A model generated the notes under the pieces. That model had not been told where the DNA came from. It made no database searches and saw nothing but the letters and a program-made list of their open reading frames with translations. The position numbers were made by a program, and so were the translations under genes. Below are positions 34,076-47,130 of a stretch of DNA of 64,000 bases, in pieces (within the stretch, counting starts at the first letter, position 1; each line of letters opens with the position of its first letter). Origin of the DNA: Apostichopus japonicus (lineage: Eukaryota; Echinodermata; Holothuroidea; Aspidochirotida; Stichopodidae); NCBI RefSeq assembly GCF_037975245.1, contig NC_092581.1:10361303-10425302 (forward strand), in the 5' to 3' direction.

Positions 34076-34578
34076 AAACGTCATTACAAACCGGTACCAT
34101 TGCTGGGATAGTGATAGCCTGTGCAATTGTAGCAGTCTTGATCGGCATAGGCCTTGTAGTCACCTATCGGTTATTTAAGAAGAACAGAGGAAGAGTTCGT
34201 ACTCAACCAAACATTGCTGTAATAAGCGGAGTTGATACTCCTGCTGGACCACCCGCACCCCAGCACAATTGGACTAACGTTGCAGCACAGCCCAGTTATA
34301 ATGACGTGGTTAATAACCATGCTTATTACCCACAGCATGTAGGTGTGGTCCCAACAATACCAGGATTGTACCCTCCTCAATCAAACCCAGGAACGTTCAA
34401 CACACAACAAACTCCGACGGTTCATCTACCTCCGAACCCTGGCTTTCTCATCCCATACCCAGTCGAAACCTCTTCTGTAACAACACAACCAGCCAACCAT
34501 TTCCAAGTTCAGGCAGGCCAATTTCCATCCGACAATGTTCCGTTAATATTGTCCTCACAAAACCAGCCAGCAACTTAG
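34076..34578 (+). pseudogene. Copy A transmembrane and cytoplasmic tail exon (open)
   Basis: After cttcttag the frame encodes a hydrophobic helix ([20 protein letters not shown] then LVV) followed by RLFKKNRGR, a basic stop-transfer, and a Pro/Gln/Asn-rich tail ending at TAG 34576-34578. The PPSY of copy B is QPSY here (34288-34299). Confidence 0.85.
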
Positions 34579-34971
34579 AATAGCGGAGTGATACAGTCTG
34601 ATGATCCTCTCTACCACACCATTTAGTCAACTACTCCTCAAAAGGAATTGACGTTTACCATTAGAATCTTTCTGCAAGGTTAAGCACAATTTTTATTCCA
34701 TCAAAATACTTGCTGGCTTATTGAAATAATTTTAAGAAATCCGCGACAAGAAAGGTTTTCATGATCAATCGCCTTAACTTCTTTTGATAACAAGGAAAGG
34801 AAGGAGAAATACTCTAAACACATTAAAAGCGAGCTGCAGTACCACAATACTGCAAAACTGCAAACTGCAGAACGTGAAGAATTAAGATCATCAGGGATGA
34901 TCACATGCAACAGTTGTTGATATTGAAACTATAGTTAAACGTCAACATATAATGTTGTTTTCAAACACGAT

Positions 34972-34977
34972 AATAAA
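34972..34977 (+). terminator. Polyadenylation signal candidate, copy A
   Basis: AATAAA lies about 394 bases after the stop, conserved at the same place in copy B. A second hexamer follows a few bases later. Confidence 0.5.
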
Positions 34978-36315
34978 CAATAAAAACATGAAGAAAATAT
35001 CCCCAATTTCTCATTACTTTTTTTTACAGCAATATATTCTTTTATGAGCGATGTTGAAATTTAACATAAAGTGAACTTTGTGTATGGTGATGGTGATTAA
35101 ATTTAACAGTAAATGATATGAAAGTTAAAAATACACACATTTTCCAGTGAATTTAAGTGACTTGTATACAATTAGGGGTTAATCAATGATCTACCGTCAG
35201 TTTATAGCAGGACAATGCATGAACAGGTGTATAGCTCAAACGAAACATTCGGCCTTCGGCATCGTGCATCCATGCGATAAGGGTTGTGCCCTCGTACGTA
35301 AGTGTAGACCGTAGAATTTTCACTTCAGAATGTTAATATTTTTAATGAAAACTTTAAAAGAAAAATATCCGACAGTTCTCTCGAAATGATACTCTGACGT
35401 TCTTTACTTTTAGTATAATTAAAAGTCTCAAAGCAATGAAATGCGCATATAAAATAACACAAATGATGATAACTTTGCTATACATTGAACAACACTTGTA
35501 CGTTGTACAAGTATAACGATAGGACGCAAGGGCATACTGTGTTCAGTTGGCTCAGCAACACGAAACGATGTGTTCATGCCAAGACCTACAGCGATACAGT
35601 GAATTGGATAACGATCATTGACTTGTACTACTGCGTCTGTATTAATATATACTTTGCTAAGCTATATAGTTACTGTCGTGAACACATGTGAAGAATTCCA
35701 TCAAGAAAGGACACTTAACGCAATCTTAATAGTATCAACACCAGTGTTTGTTATTGTGAGGTTATTGTTGTTGCTCGCAACCATAATTTTGTCAAAGGGT
35801 GTTTTTCACCGACGGGCTTGTTGTCATTCACACTTGATCTGATTTGTTTGTGTTGAATTAGTTTAGGTAGCTAGCTGGGATATTACTTAAGCTTGTCGTG
35901 ATTGTTCTATTTTTGCACCTAGTCATCCGTCGATGAGTTTACCGCGCATAAATCCATAGGTTAATGCACGTAATGATTGATTAGTTGTCATTTCACTGAA
36001 TTCACGGCTACATTGATCGATGTGTGTTTGTAAATATATGATCATCCTCTTAACCCATAAAGTACATGTATGATGTTTCGGAGAATCTTAAGTTTCATAG
36101 TGGTGCATGTTTTGTTTTTATCATATTATTATACATTGACTGAGATTTACTAGTTTGGTTTGGCAGTTTTATCTCTTTTCAATCGCACGATATTGTGCTG
36201 GCCTATTAATGGCTGTACTTTGCTTGTCACGACTTAATAATATATCCCAGGAAGAGCGAAAATGGTTTCCATCATATTTTCTTTATATAATATGCCCGAA
36301 TTTGGCCGAAATCGC

Positions 36316-37431
36316 TTACCTAGTAGTCATACATGTGTTAAATTAATATGTAAGGAGTTATGTACAAATTACTTATATAATTAAGTGAATATATGACGTT
36401 GAATATATGACTTAAATGATTATTAAAATACAATGCTAGGGGTAGTTACGGTAGTCGGTCAAGAAAACTCGTCGGTCGAAATCGATATACCCCCTGAAAA
36501 ATGTTGTTGTACACCTTCGAAGAAAAGTTTGTGTTGTCGTTTAGGGCGTTAAAATGCATTACGCTATATTTGAGATCACTTCAACATTGCATCGGTGAAC
36601 TGGGAATCTAGAAACGACTGCGAAAATATAACAGTTTTAGCAACTGAAGATAGAAGATGTATTTTTGCACCTTGTATCATTCGCACCTCTTTGCAGTAAC
36701 AATTAATAATCGATCCGAGGCTTTAAATCACTTACCTAACCAACGGAGGACTGAAGCCGTCCATTTCTATCGATATTTGGAAAATGTTCAGCCCGAAATC
36801 TCCAATTGACACTAAGATTTATATAACGCCCTGGTAAGAGTTGTTTACATCTAGCATGAGATGGCTATTCGTGGCATCCGACGGATTTCCATTCAACTTG
36901 GCGTTTACTAATATCAGACGTTAGTGTAACAATGGATAATAACAGTGGATAAATGGTTTCTTTATTATAAATGAATACAACGATGTCATCACTAATGCGG
37001 GCGTTGTCACTAGATTGCATGCAGAAACTTCCGCACAACTTCATTACAAACTGAAACTAAATAAGTCATATGAATAATCCTTTCAACCCATGACGCCAAC
37101 TTAATATGGAGAGAATGAGTACTGCAAATAACATTGCAATATTTCGTTCAGGGAATTTGCTGCAAATTTAAATATGGTACGGTACTAACAATATCTGTTT
37201 ACCAGAACACAAATGTAACAAAAATTACCGTTGAACATTTTTTTCCCCAAGAGAACCGAGAAAAACCTTTATGGTGCCTATACATTATTCAGTTCGTAAA
37301 CATTTCAAAATAGCTTTCTGGTCATATATATGTAATTATATTTTCATTTGTCTACATGTGATTCGATCTTATTGGCATATAAATATATATATATATCTAT
37401 AAATATATCTATCTATCTATATATATATATA

Positions 37432-37496
<65 letters not shown>

Positions 37497-39589
37497 CACT
37501 GGATTGGTATGTGCGTTTACTTCTCAAAGTTGGTGTTTATGTTTACCTGGGGTGAATGATTGGTTCAACTTGAAATGTAAATGGTTTTCGTGCCCAGGTT
37601 CTTTCCTGGATGACATTTTCTTAAAGAGTACCGTTAACGCGAAAACGTCTCACCAGTAACTTCAGGTAAGGTCCTTGAGATTAGTCATTAGAGTTGCTGA
37701 TATTGTTAAAACCATTACTTGAGCCTGTTCAGGCAACGTTGTTACATACAGCTTCACGTAATTTGTTCATTCCCATATTCCAATACTAGTAATACTGTAC
37801 TATAGACTAGCTAAGCATGGAACTTGCTAGGACTACGTTCGGCTAGGGTCATAGGCTAAGGCCTAACACTATTTTAACATTGTGTCTAGGGTAAACTTGT
37901 CTGTAGTTAGAGCTACAAATTAATACCAACTGCCCAAGAAATTAGATTTCACAAGTAGGTCAGCTTAACTTTTTAGCCTACTGTACATGTATCATATATG
38001 GGCTTTGATTTTCCTGGACAATAAGGATACAGAAGCTATGCCTAGAATTAGAGACTGTGAAGTCACCATGCAAATGTAACTTACAAGTAGCCCGTATTGA
38101 ATTAGCCATGCTATAATTGCTAGAACTTTTGAAAAAGTTCCTGGAAGTCTTTACTCTCCAAATTGTTCTCAGACATTCTAAACAACACTATACTGTAGGA
38201 TGTATGAATATACTAGTAAGGGTATCAATAAACAGTTAAAGGATATAATATTTGGAAATCCAGCATAAAATTTGGGCCAATACAGAATACCTTCAATCTA
38301 AGTCTCTCAAATGATGCATTGTCTTTCTTTTGTATCTTATTTATAACTTTCCAAAAGTTGTACAAAAATAACAGTGCCGTGCACCCAAAAGGTTATTGAG
38401 TCAGTACAGTTCCATAATTTAACTGTTACAAAAGCAGAGTGCACCTAATTAAAAGTTAACGTCCTCCAAAATTCTATATAACACAAACATTTGATAAGCC
38501 TTCTATCCCCTCCCCTGCATATAGGCCATTGTTTTGAGTCTATTTAGATCCATAAGTAATACCAAGTTGACTTATGTTGCAATATGCAGTGTTAAAAATC
38601 TGAGCTCTGTATTGGCCCAAAATATATTGGAGAGAAGTGTACATATCCGATAAAAATTGAAATAATGCACATCTACGCTCCGACCATTTTGTATTTATTT
38701 GATTGGCACTGTAAATGGGTTTTTTCAGACGATCAACGTTTTCAACATGAATGACAACAGCCCACTATTCAAGGGAATAACACTGTACGATGTTGGAACG
38801 GTAGCAATCATAGCTAGAGCACAGATGCCGCCTGGGACAGACCGATGTGGTGACCTACTGCATTATCGACAGCAAACACCATATTGTCAGTTTAGGTCCA
38901 CTTATAACTTTACATGTATATTTAAATTCGGAAATAGTTACAATTGGTAAAGCTTTAATGACTTGCAACTTTAAAAAGCATTTCTATGGTATTAGCAATG
39001 AACACATGGCTGCATAAATAAATGTTGTACACAAGAATAAAGAATTAATGGGCCCAACATGGGATGGGTAAACGAATTGAAATTGACAGTGAAAATAGTA
39101 TATATATGAAAGGTTGTGAGATGATTAAAATAGTGGCTGATTTACAGTAGATTTAGTTTTGTAAAGCAGTCCATTGTTTTCTTCATTTGTAGAGTGTGAG
39201 GTCATTCTATGGCCGTGGTAGGTCTATTCCATAATCGCAAAACTTTCCAAGCTATAGCGTGCTGTAATTGGGACCAAATCAGCATATCTTTAAGAGAAAG
39301 CTTTTTTTTTTGTACCAATAGATGGATAGATCTACAGGCTGATACGGCAAAGGATATGTTTAAATTAGAAGTGCCAGGCAAGATTATCACTTATTTTACA
39401 GTGGGGTGAATACAATCACCAACCAAGCTTTTCATCATGCTGTAGTGGTATACTCCTTGTTGGGCTTATCAATAAAAGCTTGCATAGAAGCCGATGCCAA
39501 GCAAAAGCCATAGTATAAAGTTAAAGGTTTACAGTCTTGTATGAGGCTAATGCCTCCTCACATGACTTTACAACTTAACCCCTGGTCAT
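36316..39589. other. Spacer between SRCR copies, left part
   Basis: No gene was recognised. It contains the TA microsatellite at 37380-37495. An exon-like stretch at about 38730-38890 follows a ttttttcag acceptor-like site and reads TINVFNMNDNSPLFKGITLY, then DVGTVAIIARAQMPPGTD. It looks coding by composition but has no recognised family. Confidence 0.4.
37380..37495. repeat. (TA)n/(TATC)n microsatellite
   Basis: Mixed tatc and ta repeats, then a pure TA run of about 60 bases. Confidence 0.9.
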
Positions 39590-39890
39590 TGGTAACTTGT
39601 CACACCCACACACCAAAGTGTGCACAATTCAATCAATCTCTCCTGGGGCACCACAGTGCACCACAACCACGTGTCCCCCAGGGGACTTCCCATAGGGTGC
39701 AGCCACAAACCGGTGCACGCCACTATATTTACAAGTTACCTTGCAGGTCCCCATTTATACACCTGGGTGAAGAGAGGCAATGGAGATAAAGCGCCTTGCC
39801 CAAGGACACAACGCAATGATCTGGCCAGGGCTCGAACCTGTAATCCTTAGATCACAAGTCCACTGCCTTAACCACTTGACCACAACGCCC
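39590..39890 (-). mobile_element. tRNA-derived SINE
   Basis: Read on the minus strand from 39890 it starts gggcgttgtggtcaagtggt, then taaggcagtggacttgtgat, an A-box type Leu/Ser-tRNA-like head. A B box ggttcgagccc (39838-39828) follows. The body runs through cattgcctctcttcacccag and gtgtataaatggggacctgc, a sequence I recognise as a widespread marine-invertebrate SINE body. The 3' limit is approximate and no target duplication was found. Confidence 0.7.
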
Positions 39891-40425
39891 TCAAGTATGT
39901 CCTGTAAATTGCGAAGTAGATTCAAACGTCTTGTGTATATCCGGTGGGACACAGCACATCTTACAATGGAGTTAGGAAGTTGCTGGGAAAGGTTGTTGGA
40001 TTGGTAAAGTGTTACAGTATTTGCTTTACATAAATGCAGAGCAGTTACATAAAGTTCCAGGATATGTTACACGGTTACACCATAGAAAAGAAAGAGGAAA
40101 TTACTATAAGCTTCAAGCAGACAGAACCAAGAGATGCAGACCAGTCTTCATGGGAAGTCTTCTACATATATAACTGTATAAATGGACCCATCCTTTTGTA
40201 ATGTCCTTCTTACAATGTTTAGATTGGTCATATTGTGGCACCACATGTTTTGTTAGTATAAGGGAATTTGCAGCTGTTTGTCAAGAACATGGAACTTGTT
40301 ATAAAAATGAAGTGGTCCTGATGCTAAAGTGGCCAAAGTGTTGAAGATACTGGAATGGGATGTAAGTGCAGCCAAAAAAAAAAAAAAACGGAAAACTATT
40401 CGGAGACCCCGGGTGAATGCCGTCC

Positions 40426-40561
40426 TAACACATCCTACTCCTAGCTCTGACTAATTACACACTATCGTTATGTTAGGCTAGCTCAGAAGTATTAGCGCTA
40501 ACACATCTTACCCCTAGTTCTTACTACTTACACACTATCGTTATGTTAGGCTAGCTCAAAG
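40426..40561. repeat. 73-bp tandem duplication
   Basis: Units starting at 40426 and 40499 share taacacatc, then cacactatcgttatgttagg and ctagctca. Confidence 0.8.
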
Positions 40562-40989
40562 TTACGAATACGTCGCAGCGAACTACGGAATAAAAAACAG
40601 TCTCACATTCGAATGCGATCACAAATATCGACTTTCATATGCGTATCCCGTAGATTTCCGCCGCTCACAAATATCACAAGCGTTAATTCCGAAAGTTATG
40701 TCGAGCACTAGCAGTTACGAAGATATTAATTAGCAGTCCAATCAACGTGAATTAGGCAAGGTTTTTCAACGACAGAAATGAGCTATGGCGATTTGAAGTT
40801 CGCACGTACGCAACGATATTCACATGGCACAATGTTCTACAGTGCAATGCGATGATGCGAAACAGGAATGGTATTTTGATTGATCGATGAGTGAAAGTTG
40901 AAGTTAGCTTGCTGCAACGGGCCAGGCATTTTTGCCGCGTTGTGTCTTTGATATTCGAACAATTTCGTGGAACTTTATTGGAATTAAAA

Positions 40990-41077
40990 AAAACGGATTT
41001 CCGTAAAAATACGGAAGACTTACATCCCTGAAAAAAAACCAGATTTCCGTAAAAATACGGAAGACTTACATCCCTGC
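40990..41077. repeat. Tandem hAT-type ends with short hairpin
   Basis: The block atttccgtaaaaatacggaa followed by gacttacatccctg occurs twice, about 45 bases apart. Each contains the hairpin ttccgt/acggaa. The inverse, cagggatgtaagtc, looks like a hAT terminus. Confidence 0.6.
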
Positions 41078-42480
41078 TGGATATCTTGCTGCCTTACCTT
41101 TAACTGTTTTCAAATACATTTCTCATGTCTTAAGGTGTTTTAATTTTGTATTCCAAGCACGATCAGCAAGCCATAGTACAGTTATTTTCAACAACCACCA
41201 CACAGATACTTGTGCAGGACTGGGGGCATTTGTTAAGCAGATTACTATTATAAAAATCTTTCAAACTGTTATCCCTCAAAATCTCCAGGGGGATGCTGCA
41301 TTGTTTCTGAACCGCAGTTTCACAAATCTAAAAGTGGGGTTCAGGGGCTATGCTAAGGGAAAAGTTTACAATATTACGCCTGACTTAATTACTGGAAGCT
41401 GGCGGTCTTTTATTACACCAAGAACCAGTTTACTCTTTAAACAAAATTACATTATTTTCCCTCAAAATTGAGGGGAGTGAATACAGCAAAGGCACATGCA
41501 ACTAGCACCAATGTCATGGAAACCTAGTGCACCCCAATTAAACATACTATAAAACCACAAAATTTGCAATTATAGGTTTGAAATTGTGCAATCCATTGGT
41601 AATTGGTATAATTTTGTCCCTCCAAGCATGAAAACTGGAAACTCTATGATATTGTGATAATTTGCATTGGTTATGATATTAGATCCAGCCTATACTGGTA
41701 AGATAAATACTTGAGATGTATTCTCAGAATGTTTCTCATGTATGAGAGAGGTCAGTAAATTGAGGTCAGTGCAAATATCCTGGTTTATGTGAAATAAATC
41801 TTGTGGAAAATATAAACTGGGATTGAAAATGCAATCAACTGCTTGAATATGATTGTGCAATTTTTATTGTGTCTCGTCTTTTAATATCATGCTAAGCTCT
41901 ACTACTGTATGTGTTTGGTAATAAGCCAAATTTCAGGGTAGAAGTTTAAAAAAACAAATCATCAAAAATTTGAGATGAATTTTAAGCAATCACATTCACT
42001 GCCTATATCTCTGTTTATGTTTTGGGTCAGCGATACAGTATATTGTACAGTAGGGTACAGAAAGGGACACTTTCTGTTGTATTCCTGATCATCTCCAAAT
42101 TTCTCCTTTAAAAAAGAAAAATTGTTTGTAGCAGTATTCCTCTGAGCAGTGAAAAAAGTAAACATACAGAGAACAGTTGCTCCTGCACATGCTTTAATAC
42201 ATTACTAAAATAATGTTCTGGTGCAATTCATGTAATATTCACTGTAAATTTTAGTTTAAAATTGCCAGTATACCATTAGTTCCTGAGCCATATTATTTTT
42301 GCTTTAAAAGTCTGGCTTTGAGTGTATAGTATTTTTTTCAAAAACATAAAAGAGGAGGGGCTGCTTATCATCATTCCCTGAACAGACTATACCCAATATG
42401 TTAACTGTAACGGTTACATATCAAATGTCTGGGGGACTTACCGCAGTGCTGACAATGTTCAAATATTTCCATGGTTCCAC

Positions 42481-43148
42481 CAGGGATGTTAGAGATGGAC
42501 AAACAACGTTTGAGCTTTCTTTAAAGTTTGGTTCGTGCCGACATTTATACCGTTTTTGGTCCAATACTAATACCTAAATAGCACTCCAAACGGATTATGG
42601 TACCAGACGGTATCTGTACGTTGTCTGCTAGATTTATAAGATGTCAAAACGCTAGAACATTCACTGTTATACTGTTATCAGCCGTCAGTAGGTATATGCC
42701 ACACTAATCTCATATCAGTCTTTGTTTCTAATGTCATAACAGGAGTGACTTTCCATATGTTATTGATAGGACATTGCAGGAATTATTAGAATCTTTAATG
42801 AAAACTATGCGTAGGTAGTCTTGTTTGCGTGGAGATTGAGTTGTGTAAGTGGTACACAAAAATGAAGATATGCTTTCTTTATTCTTGTGGAAAGCCGCTT
42901 TCACTTTGATATCAGATAAATCTGTGGTACATGGTGCCCATCTTTCAATTGTTTCAAGCGACTATGTGACCGAAAAGAAGTACTCAAGTTGAAGTTGCAA
43001 ATCTGACAGGACCAGTAATTTAACTAGGAAACCTGTCAATCACACCTTTGAAGTAAGATAGGATTACACAGTATTTGAATTCTTCATCGATTGGCTTAAA
43101 GTCTTAGATTTTTTCGTTGTAAATCCATCTCTAGATAACACATCCCTG
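42481..43148. mobile_element. hAT-like MITE, 668 bp
   Basis: The left end is cagggatgttagagatgga. The right end is the inverse of cagggatgtgttatctagag followed by atgga, the same motif with a short insertion. Flanks ggttccac and gttctaca are similar but offset by a base, so the target duplication is uncertain. There is no coding capacity. Confidence 0.55.
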
Positions 43149-46100
43149 GTTCTACAAGGCTCTGTATTAAATTAGCTAAATTAGCTGAAACTATATAGAC
43201 CAGCCTTGCAAGATTAAAAGAAATGGCTCCTTACATAGTTGGCATGATGCAAATTCATCCAGTGCCAATAATGGTCGAGAACTTGCTAGAACATGCAGTA
43301 GGTATATTCAAATTTACACTTTTGGCAATGAGGTGCCACATTAATCTCATATCAGACAACAGGGAGATGGGTTAAACAAATTTCCAAAACCTGTGCATCT
43401 ATATGTTGCCCTAACCTATAGTAGGTTATCATCCTGCCCCTTTCATTTAGGGAGTTCTTAGAACGTTTGATGTTAGCACAGGTCAAAGTTTGCAACCCTT
43501 ATGAAGAAGAAAAAAGTATAGCATTGTTTAATTTAATATATTCCCCATGGTGCTTGCAGGAACCATACTGCCATTTCCAAATTAAAAGTTCTTTTTGGTC
43601 TCATTCATGAAATAGTGTAAGCTAAAGTTTAGTATAATGAATAAAATTCATACTTCAACCAAAGCTAGTCATGTTTGTCAACAATAGCGATAACTGGAAT
43701 TTGCATCAAAGGAAAACCCTATTTCTCACCAAGCAAGTCATAACAGTAAGCTGTCTGAATTAGCATCTTCAGATCGAATATGGGTTTGCTGAGTTAAGGG
43801 GCAATATGTTCGATGTACAAGGACCAACCAATGAACACAATTTTAACATAAGAGGCAGAGAAGACACTATAGCAGATATCATAATGTCTTCTCTCTGTTT
43901 ATTATCAATAAATGCAAATATTTTCATAACAAAATTAAAGATGAAATTTCATGTAACTTTCAAACACATATAAACAAAGCAACCTCTGCAACTTCAGCTC
44001 CTTAACATTCATGCTATCACCTAGAAAATTTACCATGAATCACATGTTCTAAGCATTGATGTAAATACCACTGAATATTACTGACATAACCTGTGCTAAT
44101 CAAACGGATAAAGGGCTTGGTCAAATCATGAATAAGGCCCTGCAACATATATTGCACATGTACGAAAAGGGTTACTGCTGTACATGAAATACTTTTTTGA
44201 TGGGGGAGGGGGGGGGGGAGATGTGGTAAAATGTTGAAAAGACCACTTTTTTTAATTTGTCATGTTCTTTTGAACATATGCAATTGCTAGAAATAAAAGC
44301 ACTTCGAAATTTCTTAAAGTGATAGGCAGTTGTTGCCCTTGCACTGCTTTGAAGTCTGCACCACTGTAAATATTGTTGAAGGAGTTGAGTTCTGCAAATC
44401 TCTTGATAGTCAAGTAATAAATGTTTCTTTTGCTGTTTATTAAACAGCTCTTAGCAGTGATATGTGTTTACACGACACTGTATCTGAGGTTCCTTATGTA
44501 ACCGGTGTTTTCTACATACAGTCAATCTCAAAACCAATGTAAAACTTGTTCACCTGCAATGGTCTAAATTCAGAAAGTACATCAATATCATATCTCTTTT
44601 GCATTTTTATAACGGAACTGAATTTGAAGTGGACTATATTTAGTAATGAATATAGCAATGTTTTGGGTAAAAGCATTTAAAGCATCAATTTGAATTTCAT
44701 GTTTTCCTTCCATTGTTTGAAACGTCCTCCTATCTAGATTCGAAAGAGAAATATAGATAAATGCTCCATACCTCAATAACATTATTTAACCTTATTTGCC
44801 ACAAAAATGTTTTGTCACAGTTTCTGTAAACTACTCAGGGATAAATGGAGGGGGGGGGGGGGGTGGACAGGTGGGGAAACTGAATATTTGACAGATGGTA
44901 TATTTGACAGTAAAATTCACCTTCCCAAGAAAGTAATAAAGTTCTTTAGCTGGCCTTTAAGAAGGACCTATGTAACCATAGCAGAATTGGTTAATGCCTC
45001 CTGCTGAAACGTCCAATAAAGACTCGCAGTATTGTAATGTTCATCAGATTCCCCATTTGTATAGAAACATCAGTGTTTATTGAAACTTTCCTAGGATGTT
45101 GTCAACAAGATGCAGTTGAAGTCTACTGTACCTTGTTGTCAAATGTGGAGCTCACAAAAAGTCCTAACAACTAGTCTTATTCAAGCAGTGGCAACATATG
45201 GGAATAAAGAAAAGCAAAATATGGTACAATTTTGTTTATGTTATTTTGAACTATTTATCCCAACACCCTATCCTCCTTTTAAGACTTTTGCAAGCTTGTA
45301 AATCAGTTACAGCTCTCATGCAACCTGATATGACAAAGGTTCATATGCCAGAACATGATACTAGCAACTTGGAGTAAATTTGATAAAAGAATGATGAAGT
45401 AAATACACTGCAATATTGAATGGGCTCAAAAGAGCTTCAGGAGTCTTTTGAGGTACATTACTTGTTTTGGTAAATATATTAATTGCCCTAAGATTCAGCT
45501 TGTAAACCAGCTACTAGTCAGATAGTATGGGATCATGAACGAGTACAAGCCTATCTTTCAAGGTTCTCAAATTTTAACCTATATTTGCCTCAAATAACCT
45601 TTGACTTAGCTAAAAGCATTAGCGTGAACTCAGTACATGATACACCTGCATACAAACTTCCATTCATCATTCCAATATTGAATTATCATGTTAACAGGGC
45701 TTTCAGTTTCAGATATCTAGTTACCTCACGTGGGCTTCTGCTATACTGAACAAATATATAGAATAGTACTCAATGTCAGAAACCTATATGCACAACATAT
45801 GACTACCAACTTTTCCTTGTTGAGTTAGATGCTCTATGTTACTCTACTGGCCTTGAGTAGCCTTTGACCCTCAATGAAACCAACACCTACAGAAAATTCC
45901 AGTATAAATATAAAATTTATAAAATGATTCATAAAATACTTTAACAGGAAGAAGAATTATTATAAACACTTCTGTTCATACCGACCTCAGCGTAAACAAT
46001 TTAGAAACCAAGAACATATGGTATAATAGCTAACATTTCTTCCTTCTACTCTGCAAATTTTGTGAGAGCAATAAGCAAAATTGATACTGACAAATGTAAC

Positions 46101-46463
46101 ATGGCAACAATAACAATAATTCACAAATGATGATGACATTAGAAAAAGTAGTAACCATGACAATGATGATGATTTGAAAATATGAATGAGCAATCCTAAA
46201 TGTAACTAGAATATCACTTTTACTAGAGCAGGGTTCTCGCGAGCCCGTTTTAACCTGGCCGTGGGCGCGGTTTGAATATAATTTTGCCTCTCCCTGCATG
46301 GTTTGAAAGTTGAGCGCCCGTTCTGAACATTTATGAACCAGGAAGAGCTTGCTGCAACTTATCTGTTCCGAAAATATTATAGCATGAGGTAAATTTCCTC
46401 CTGGGTGCATAATTATAATAACAGTTCAAGAATTTTTACCAAAGGTGATCATAGTTGAATATC
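43149..46463. other. Spacer, unrecognised
   Basis: AT-rich sequence with G homopolymers near 44204-44218 and 44849-44864. No gene or clear repeat boundary was identified. A terminus-like gcagggttctcgcgag occurs at about 46230. Confidence 0.4.
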
Positions 46464-46562
46464 TGGAGTCGGCTCGGACTTGAGGGGTCTTGGATTTGGA
46501 TCAGACCAAGTGGACTCGGACTTGGCTCGGACTCTGGCTAATTGGACTCGACTACAGCTCTG
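46464..46562. mobile_element. hAT terminal fragment
   Basis: It ends ggactcgactacagctctg, whose inverse cagagctgtagtcgagtcc is a familiar hAT terminus, and has internal ggactcggacttggctcgg subrepeats. The other end was not found. Confidence 0.45.
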
Positions 46563-46635
46563 CCATAATTATAAAAACGATAATGGATTGTTAATAATTT
46601 ACTATATGATGTTGTAAAGGTAGAGACTTAGATAG

Positions 46636-47130
46636 TACTCCTAAATGTAATGGATAGCATGAAACTCTTCGTTTCACTAACAAAGGGATTCTCAAATACA
46701 GTAGGCCCCTACTAGCAACATTACAATTGGAATAATGGATCACCAATACGATGCAGTGAAGTAAGGGAGTTTAATAAAGAGCATCCCTCAATGTAATGAC
46801 TAGGATGAAACTCTTAGTTTCACTAACAAAAGGATACCAAATGCAGTACCAACAAGAGGATGCCCATTAGATTGAGGGTCCACTAGACTTAAGGTTTACT
46901 AGACCCAAAATCCCCTTTGTGGGTAGCATTATTGAGCGTCTAGTCAGCAGTTATTGGATAACTGAAGTATTGAAGGACCTTGGTCTCCCCTCCCAGCAGC
47001 ATTACAACTGGAATAATGGATTAGTGAAACAATGTATTATTTGATACAGTGAAGTAAGGGAGTTACATGAATAATAGTTAATGCAATGAGTAGGATTAAA
47101 CTATTTGTTTCACTAACGAAAATTATTCTC
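46636..47130. repeat. Diverged tandem repeat, period about 148 bp
   Basis: The motif gaaactctt(c/a)gtttcactaac recurs near 46660, 46808 and (as taaactatttgtttcactaac) 47098. The motif attacaa(t/c)tggaataatgga recurs near 46720 and 46998, and cagtgaagtaagggagtt twice. Spacings are multiples of roughly 145-148 bases. Confidence 0.7.

Larger units (their letters stand above)
22111..34578 (+). pseudogene. SRCR receptor copy A, disrupted paralogue
   Basis: This is the paralogue of the intact gene at 52546-59884. Five exons are recognisable: signal peptide (22111-22186), SRCR1 (30609-30923), SRCR2 (32212-32560), SRCR3 (32937-33257) and the membrane/tail exon (34076-34578). Three lesions are visible against copy B. 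First, codon 25 of the signal exon is TAA where B has CAA. Second, 5 bases are missing in SRCR2 near 32458, shifting the frame and losing the conserved Glu-Cys. Third, the two exons for SRCR4 and SRCR5 are absent. SRCR1, SRCR3 and the tail exon remain open. All exon junctions are phase 1, so skipping of SRCR2 could keep the frame, but the stop in the signal exon remains. A reduced protein from another start is possible. Degeneration after duplication is the simplest reading. Confidence 0.85.
21574..36315 (+). repeat. Tandem duplication unit A (SRCR locus)
   Basis: The sequence from tgggactgaggttgcttgg to about gaatttggccgaaatcgc is collinear and highly similar to 52007-61701 in the same orientation. 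Similarity includes the 5' flank, exons, introns, 3' UTR and about 1.3 kb beyond the polyadenylation signal. Interruptions are the MITE at 22541-22910, about 7.5 kb at roughly 23000-30500, absence of about 2.3 kb of B between 33925 and 33926, and absence of about 0.4 kb of B near 32671. Confidence 0.9.
39891..42480. other. Spacer, middle part, with short tandem repeats
   Basis: It contains a two-copy 73-bp tandem repeat at 40426-40561 and a two-copy hairpin-bearing repeat at 40990-41077. No gene was recognised. Confidence 0.45.

Noticed and set aside
39828-39890. Functional Leu/Ser tRNA gene
   Set aside because: The tRNA-like head continues into a conserved SINE body and lacks a proper acceptor stem.
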